From: Cunninghamia lanceolata
Taxonomy: Eukaryota; Streptophyta; Pinopsida; Cupressales; Cupressaceae
Assembly (NCBI GenBank): GCA_027924645.1
Contig: BSBN01000140.1
Span: 11,724,501-11,788,500, forward strand
Reading direction: 5' to 3'
Length of the DNA: 64,000 nucleotides
The notes beneath the pieces were generated by a model. It did not search any database, was not told the origin of the DNA, and saw only the letters and a list, made by a program, of their open reading frames with translations. Of the stretch, positions 57,965 through 64,000 are shown one piece after another; positions within the stretch are counted from its first letter, which is position 1, and each line of letters starts with the position of its first letter. A program made the translations under genes and the position numbers.

Positions 57965-58850
57965 CTAATACAAGTCTTCATCTACTTTGACATTTGTGCT
58001 TCCAATCATCTTTCCCAATCTCTTTTTGTAGCATCTATAGGCATTGCTTTTGGTTGAGTAACGAAGAAAGATCCCTTCATCATTTCTTGAATCAAACTTT
58101 CCTAGGTCTTCTTCATCTCTTTTGATATAGCATTTACAGCCAAATATCATGAAGTATCTGAAAGTAGGAGGTCTTCCATACCATAGATCATAAGGGGTCT
58201 TAGTGCTATTAACAATTAACTATACTCTGTCAATCAGATAGACAGTAGTGTGAACTACTTCCTTCCAACACATGTCAGGGAAATCTGCATCCTTAAACAT
58301 TGCCCTATCCATCTCTTGCACAAACCTATTCTTCCTTTTCACTACCCCATTTTGTAGAGGGGTTCTAGGAGCTGACAAATGTCTCCTAATACCATTATCT
58401 TCACAAAACATAACAAATTCATTTGAAGTAATCTCATCTCCTCTATCAAACCTTAAAAACATTTGATCTTAGTACCCATTTCATTCTCAACCATAGTTTT
58501 GAAAACCTTAAACGTATCAAAGGCATCTGCGTTTTCTTTTAACAAAGTAACCCAAGTCATTCTAGAATAATCATCAATAAGTAACATGAAATACCTTTCA
58601 CCTTGTTGACTTTTTACTCTTGTAGGGCCACATAGATTAGTATGAATCAACTCCAATGTCATTGAAGAAGAGTACTCCTTGCTCTTCAAACTTGTCTTTG
58701 TCTACTTTCCCATTTGGCATTCCTTGCATGATGTATTTGCAATCTTGGTTATCTTGGGCATATCTCTCACCGCATGAATAGAGATGATATTTATCATATT
58801 GTCAAAGTTGTTGTGTGCCATTCGCTAGTGCCATAGCCAACACTCATTGG
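57965..58850 (-). pseudogene. Element C: integrase
   Basis: 58689-58453 carries LELIHTNLCGP (Asn where the first catalytic Asp is usual) and LLIDDYSRMTWV. 58462-58220 carries LRFDRGDEITSNEF, APRTPLQNGVVKRKNR (Lys where the catalytic Glu is expected) and CWKEVVHTTVYLIDR. 58150-57965 carries MIFGCKCYIKRDEEDLGKFD and YRCYKKRL. With at least two catalytic positions changed, this copy is inactive. Confidence 0.85.
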
Positions 58851-58928
58851 ATTGAGCCAATAAGCATGCTCTTCCATTTACCTCCTTCAAATGAGAGATG
58901 TTACCATATGACTTGATGCCTTCTGCAA

Positions 58929-59260
58929 CTAGTTTTCTGGACCATGCCTTCCTAATTTCACAACCTTTGGGATGAAAGGTAAGATTGTATCCTTTACTAT
59001 GCACATCTGATTGACATTGAGAAGATTATGCTTTAGCTCTTTGATGTAGAGGACATCCTTAGTCCCATTCTTCCCATCAATAGTTATGGTACTCTTTCCA
59101 TAGATTTGTGTTGACTCATCACCACCAAACATAACAACTCCACCATTCCACTTTTCAAGGATGATAAACTTCTCCTTGTCACCAGTCATATGATTAGAGC
59201 AACCACTGTCAATTACCCAAGCCTTGGCTTCTTCTTTTGCATGAAAGGAAGACCATACAA
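58929..59260 (-). pseudogene. Element C: protease and pre-integrase, truncated by element D
   Basis: The minus-strand frame includes AWVIDSGCSNHMTGDKEKF, the copia protease site with intact D-S-G, and KDVLYIKELKHNLLNVNQM. The frame is cut at 59262/59263 by the LTR of element D. The gag and 5' LTR of C must lie to the right, beyond D and outside the window. Confidence 0.85.
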
Positions 59261-59262
59261 CC

Positions 59263-62157
59263 TGTTGTGATGTTCACAACATGCCCCATTTTACTCCTTA
59301 GCAAAATGAGGACCCCTGCTGTCACTGTTGCATTTGCTTTTTGTGTGTGTTGTTTTGCTTGGTGGTAAAGGGAAAAGGGGATTAAAATATACAAACCTTG
59401 TTGAAAATAGAGAAAAAATGCATTTTCAGTACTAGTGCATGATATGGTTGGATTCCTTGTAAAAAATGAGTTAGGGTTGTTTTTTGAACCATCTTAAAAT
59501 TTGCCATATTTTGCAAGTTATGATCATTTTGGTAAAATGTACATTCAGGTTTGTATATCGCTTTCATATACAAGGCCATTTGTTTTTTCTTTTTCCTTGT
59601 ATGCATTTGATGAAAGTTTTGATATATACATACAAGTGGACCCGAAGTGGTTTTAGGTTAAAGAAAATTGTTGTTTAAATCCACTTTGTATCTCACGTTT
59701 GTATGTCTGGCAGGTAAAATATACAGGGCACTTCATGCATGCGCAGACCCGAAAGTTTATTAAATAAAGGAGGATCCTTGTATGTATCCTTGCTTGTATG
59801 TAAGGTTGGATACAAAGTGAACAGTGCGTGGGTCCCACCTTCTCATCAGCCTAACTTTGGATATCGGCAGGGGGTTGTTTTGTCTTGCCGATATCATGTG
59901 TTTCGCCGATAAGCATTTAGTATTAGCCTAACTGTGGCTATTAGAGTTGGATGATAATTTCATGCCGAAAGGTTTGGTCCTGCCGATGGTGCAGGGAGTT
60001 GCATATGTATTGCTATCAATGTGACTTTTGGTATTGGTGAAGTTTTGAATTGCCTCGCTGATATCTTATGTTATGCCGATAGAAGAAAAGACTTAGCCGA
60101 ATAATAAAAGACATCGGCCAAACAATGGCAATCGATGGGGAAAATTTTGGCCGTGTCGATAGAAAGAAAGTAGTGAAGAGCTATCGATAGGGGTTTTGTT
60201 GACCACGCCGATAAAAGTAGGTCACACTGACAGTGCAAGGATACAAGCCATTAGGGCTATATCAGCCAGAGTGGAACGATTGGCCAAATATTTTGAGCCC
60301 GTGCTGATAGTGTTACGTCATGCCGATGGATGAGGAAAGAGGGTACCGATAACAGGACAAGGCATCGGCCAAAGTTGAGTGATCGGTATAAAGTTTCTAG
60401 CTCGCTCTGATGTAGATACATGCTGATGGATGGGGAATGATATACATAGAATTTGAACAGGGGCATCGGCATAAGGTGGGTGATCGAAATGAAACATTAA
60501 GCCCGCGCTAATGAATGAAAGTCATGCTGATGGGAAAGAAACACAAGTCAATAAGGCTATTTCGCTGAAAGTTGAGCGATCGGTATGAAATTTTCTTGGA
60601 CTCTCCGATGAGTGGACCTCACACCGATAGGTGGGGAAAGACAGAACGATAAGAATTTAGGGGCATTTTAGGGCCCGAATGCATGTTTTTGGTCAACAAT
60701 GGTTGACCTAACCAGTTTAACGCTGTATTTGTATTTCAGACTCAATTTTCATAGATTTGGGGCCTGACTGATGCATTCACACAGTCACGACTAGATTTGG
60801 CAGATTGTTTTCCTTCCTGCAGGTTTATTAAATGCTAATACTTATTGCTTATTTTTTTTGCAGGTTTGCAGGTGAAGAAGGGCTGAAACTTGATGATGAT
60901 GACATCACGGAGGAGGGAAATCCAATCTCAGGAGCAGGGGAAGATAAGGATGAAGGGTGAGGAAGTCAAAGGTCTTCATTTATGAATGACAAAATGTAGC
61001 TGAAGACATTACTGCAACAGACCATAGAAGTTATTATTGAGCTGCTAGGGTTTCCGAGTGGCATATTTCGCCCAGATTAGATGTATGCTCAGAGGTATTT
61101 TGAGAGACTTGTTCTCTAGCATTTATTGTTGTAGCTAGAGGTTTGAACCATTATTTAACTAGGGTTTTGAGTTGTATTAAGGGCAATCAAAAAGTCTATA
61201 TATTGTCGCTCTATACACTATAAAACTTTACACAGGGATTTTTAGAAGATAGCCAGCACTTGTAACTAATTTTAGCATTTTAGAGTAGAGGGACCTTTTA
61301 GTTTAGAAGTAGAAGAAGGAGGTCGCCTGTGTCTGCAATAAGGAATGCGTGGAACATCTAGCTTCCTTACTGTATCTGCAAAGCTTGTAAGTTTTCTGTA
61401 GTTTGATCAATGAAGCTAAGAGTCATTCAGACATTGTAAATCTTATATGACTGTCTATTTCTAATACAATTGAATCTGGGATTCTGCATCTATCTTCTGA
61501 GTGTTTTCTTGCTCCTCATTGTGTTTGAAACATTTTCTCTCAGAGCTTGCAATCTTAAGTGTATGTTTGTGAAAATGTTCAGAACTTACATTTAAGGTTT
61601 TTTCTGTGGATTTGATCAAGTTACTGTATGATTTATAAAGTGCATAATAGAAAAATTAGATCCTTTGGTAGAATGAATGAAGTTTAGATTAGATCTTTCC
61701 AACTTTTCCCAACCCATCTGAAATACTTAGCTAAAAACGTAGAAACTTAAAGGAAATTGTCTCAAATTTGAAAGAGCATGCATAACAGAGTTGAAAGTAG
61801 ACATTTTTCATAATATTTGAGAGGAGAAGGCTGCAATAATTCAAGAAAACCATTTAAAGCTTTATAGCACAACAACATTTTTATGAAAAAAGAATGAACA
61901 CCATGCTGATTTTTTATGCTCTTTTGCATAGTTTAAGTCCAGTTAACCAAAAAGAAACCCTAAATCACGTAAGGCCCCTTGAACATTACAGCTTCACATC
62001 GACCAACTGAATTTGCCCAACAGGTCAAGCCCTGACCATATTAAACTTGGGATTAAGTGAATCTTAACCAATTCCTTCATATCTTTCAAGTCAGTTTTGG
62101 TTCATTTTATGTGAATTTTAACTAATTGTTATGATTACATCAAAACAATCACCAACA
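59263..62157 (+). mobile_element. 5' LTR of gypsy-type element D (2.9 kb)
   Basis: It starts TGTTGTGATGTTCACAACAT followed by GCCCCATTTT...AAAATGAGGACCCC and ends ...CACCAACA before a primer site. Between about 59,860 and 60,660 it is dense in GCCGAT/ATCGGC motifs. TATA-like CTATATATTG lies near 61194. Its first 60 bases are clearly related to the LTR at 34469. The other LTR lies beyond the window. Confidence 0.7.
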
Positions 62158-62164
62158 ATTTTTC

Positions 62165-62184
62165 TGGCGCTAGAAGGAGGGCCT
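62165..62184 (+). other. Primer-binding site of element D
   Basis: TGGCGCTAGAAGGAGGGCC starts a few bases after the LTR end, the place and style expected for a Ty3-gypsy (Tat/Athila-like) element. The tRNA it pairs with was not determined. Confidence 0.55.
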
Positions 62185-62388
62185 GATTGGAGTTAAGGTT
62201 TGTTTCAAGAAAAACTGGCTAATAATAGTGATAGAGTGACTAGGTCTAGATCCAGTTCAGGGGATATTTTTGTGCAATTACCTAGTACAAGGCAAAGTAA
62301 GAACCCTTTGATTTAGAATCCTAAAATATCGCAAGCAGGAAGTTCATCTGGAACACCTCCTGGGTCACCTTTTAACATACGTAATATT

Positions 62389-63770
62389 GTGAGTCCTGAC
62401 AGATCACTATTCAGATCTTTAAATCTTGGTTCAGGTACTCCTAGAGGTCCTAATCCTCCTATAAATCCTATCCCACCAATAAATCTAGGTATTCCTACAA
62501 GTTTAGGTCAAGCTCAAACACCTGCAATGGCTTATTTCAATGTCTATTCTCCTATTGTGTTCCTTGATTATAATGAGATGCCCAAAAATCTGGAAAAGAT
62601 ATGTCCTAAATACCAGTTACACCAAGATCTAGAAGACCACATCAGAATATTTAAGGAAGCATGCTTTAGGGCCAGATTAGAACACAAGGATGTTGTGTGT
62701 AGATTGTTTCCCTACACTTTTAATGAACAAGCCTCTAATTGGTATGTAAACCTACCCAATGGCTATATTTCTTCCTGGTCACTTATGGAGGAAGCATTTC
62801 TGTCTAGATTTAGAGGACCCATTGATCCTTGCATCCTATCAAAAATTGGCTACCATAAAAAGGGGAGAGGGAGAGTTGATTGATAATTTCAATGACAGAT
62901 TTCAAAAGGCCTACTCTAGGTTGATGGCCCCTTACACCATGGATGATGATACCTTGTTAGCTATGTACTATGCTACCTTAGATCCTTTAACTTCCATGTT
63001 TGTCAAAAGAAAACCTAACATCGATTCAATATCCAAAGCCTATAAAGAGGCAGCCTCAGTAAATCAAGAGATGAGGCATACAACTTATAGTCCATTTATT
63101 AATGGAGGAAATTTTGGGATGCAAAATCAAGCACAACCTTGGAATGGAGTCCCTATGCATCACACCCCATTATTAAATCCGGTTCCTTCTTACACACCTA
63201 TGTATAGTCCTACCCCAATCCAAGCTATAGCTCCTTACATGGGTAACACTGCTAATGATAGTCAGAATAATGGTCAGCCTTTCTTCCAACCTCCTAGGGA
63301 TACAACTATGGCAAAAGCGCAAGAGGAGAGGGAAGAAATTAAAGAGATCACTGCACATTTGAAAAGATTGACCACCAAAGTGACACAACTAAGAAACGAG
63401 AACCTCTATAGAAGAGGTAACCAAGGATACAATCAAAATCAGAACTATAGTTCTAATCAAAATCACCATTGTAACTAGAACTATAATCAGAGTCATGCCC
63501 AAAATAACAACCAAGGCCATTTTTCAAATCAAAGCCAAAACTACAATCAACATCAAAGTCATAACCAAGAGCAACCAATGCAAAATAGAGGGCCAGTGAT
63601 AGATAATAGGGCTTGGGGTAACAATAACAAAAATCAAAATCAGCCCAGGCCATCTAAAACATGGAACACTGGACCAAACAATGGTACTCTAGCTTCTCCT
63701 TTTGAGAATATAGATAATCATGATGCAAAACAAATAGCTGGCATCCAAATGGCCAATACATAAAAAAAAA
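62389..63770 (+). pseudogene. Element D: gag, frameshifted, Asn/Gln-rich C-terminus
   Basis: 62389-62883 begins with a Pro-rich leader and then a retrotrans_gag-type domain (HIRIFKEACFRARLEHKDVVCRLFPYTFNEQASNWY, with SWSLMEEAFLSRF). A one-base shift near 62,855 moves the rest to the next frame (KRGEGELIDNFNDRFQKAYSRL, MYYATLDPLTSMFVKRK). From about 63,400 the protein is dominated by Asn, Gln and His, with a TAG at 63476. After another shift in an A run (63762-63770), WCRFHNTNAHAELNCPQF looks like a variant zinc knuckle, and translation remains open to the window end. Gag forms the particle; protease, RT and integrase lie outside the window. Confidence 0.8.
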
Positions 63771-64000
63771 TTGGTGCAGATTTCACAATACCAATGCCCA
63801 TGCTGAGCTTAATTGTCCACAGTTTCATTTAGCAGCTAGCATTTTTAATATAGACGTGCAGCCTCCTACTTGTGGGTTTCTTATTCCCAAGGGTAATGAG
63901 GTAGTACCCTCAGGGTATGATACAACTTTAGTTTTAGAAACTTTTACCTTTGCAACTACAGAAGAGAAAGAGGATGAATTGTTGGAAGATGAACCATACT

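Noticed and set aside
59382..60472. Minus-strand ORFs in the LTR of element D
   Set aside because: Short, overlapping and without recognisable domains; the stretch has LTR features instead.

Overview
The window looks like nuclear DNA from a large, repeat-rich land-plant genome. Evidence: plant-type LINE and Ty1-copia/Ty3-gypsy elements, initiator-Met-tRNA primer sites, an endogenous caulimovirid fragment, GT-AG introns and TTTAGGG-derived repeats. A gymnosperm is a reasonable guess, but the sequence does not prove it. No ordinary host gene, tRNA, rRNA or bacterial feature was recognised. Almost everything is mobile DNA in different states of decay.

Layout. (1) 0.54-6.1 kb: a decayed plus-strand L1-like LINE with a 1.35-kb internal tandem duplication. 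(2) 6.1-10.58 kb: AT-rich non-coding DNA with a promoter-like stretch, possibly a long LTR remnant. (3) 10,585-31,446: the main find, an apparent giant (20.9 kb) cut-and-paste DNA transposon. It has 32-bp terminal inverted repeats (31/32 identical), a perfect 4-bp target duplication TAAC, and GC-rich palindromes near both ends and upstream of both genes. It carries a DDD-type transposase gene broken by two in-frame stops, an intact seven-exon gene of 483 codons on the other strand, a 475-bp higher-order repeat array of telomere-like units, a 359-bp satellite array and a dense field of GGCGC motifs. The protein and 4-bp duplication fit a Sola-like superfamily best; this assignment is inference. 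(4) 31.5-34.5 kb: flanking repeats, including diverged relatives of the 359-bp satellite. (5) 34.5-40.3 kb: a plus-strand LTR, a primer-binding site and a very long broken reading frame in which 16 of 19 stops are TAG.

(6) 41.9-59.3 kb: a minus-strand Sirevirus-like copia element (C). It is split by two tandem Tork-like copia elements (A and B) that share their central LTR. Element A is itself split by a 1.9-kb endogenous pararetrovirus fragment. (7) 59,263 to the window end: a plus-strand gypsy-type element (D), with a 2.9-kb LTR, primer site and gag, inserted into the protease region of C.

The order of nesting gives a relative history: C first; then A/B and D into C; then the viral fragment into A. 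The giant transposon is independent of this nest. Its two genes are convergent, each with GCGAGCGCG palindromes upstream. This arrangement is compatible with a transposase plus an accessory protein acting on shared sites.
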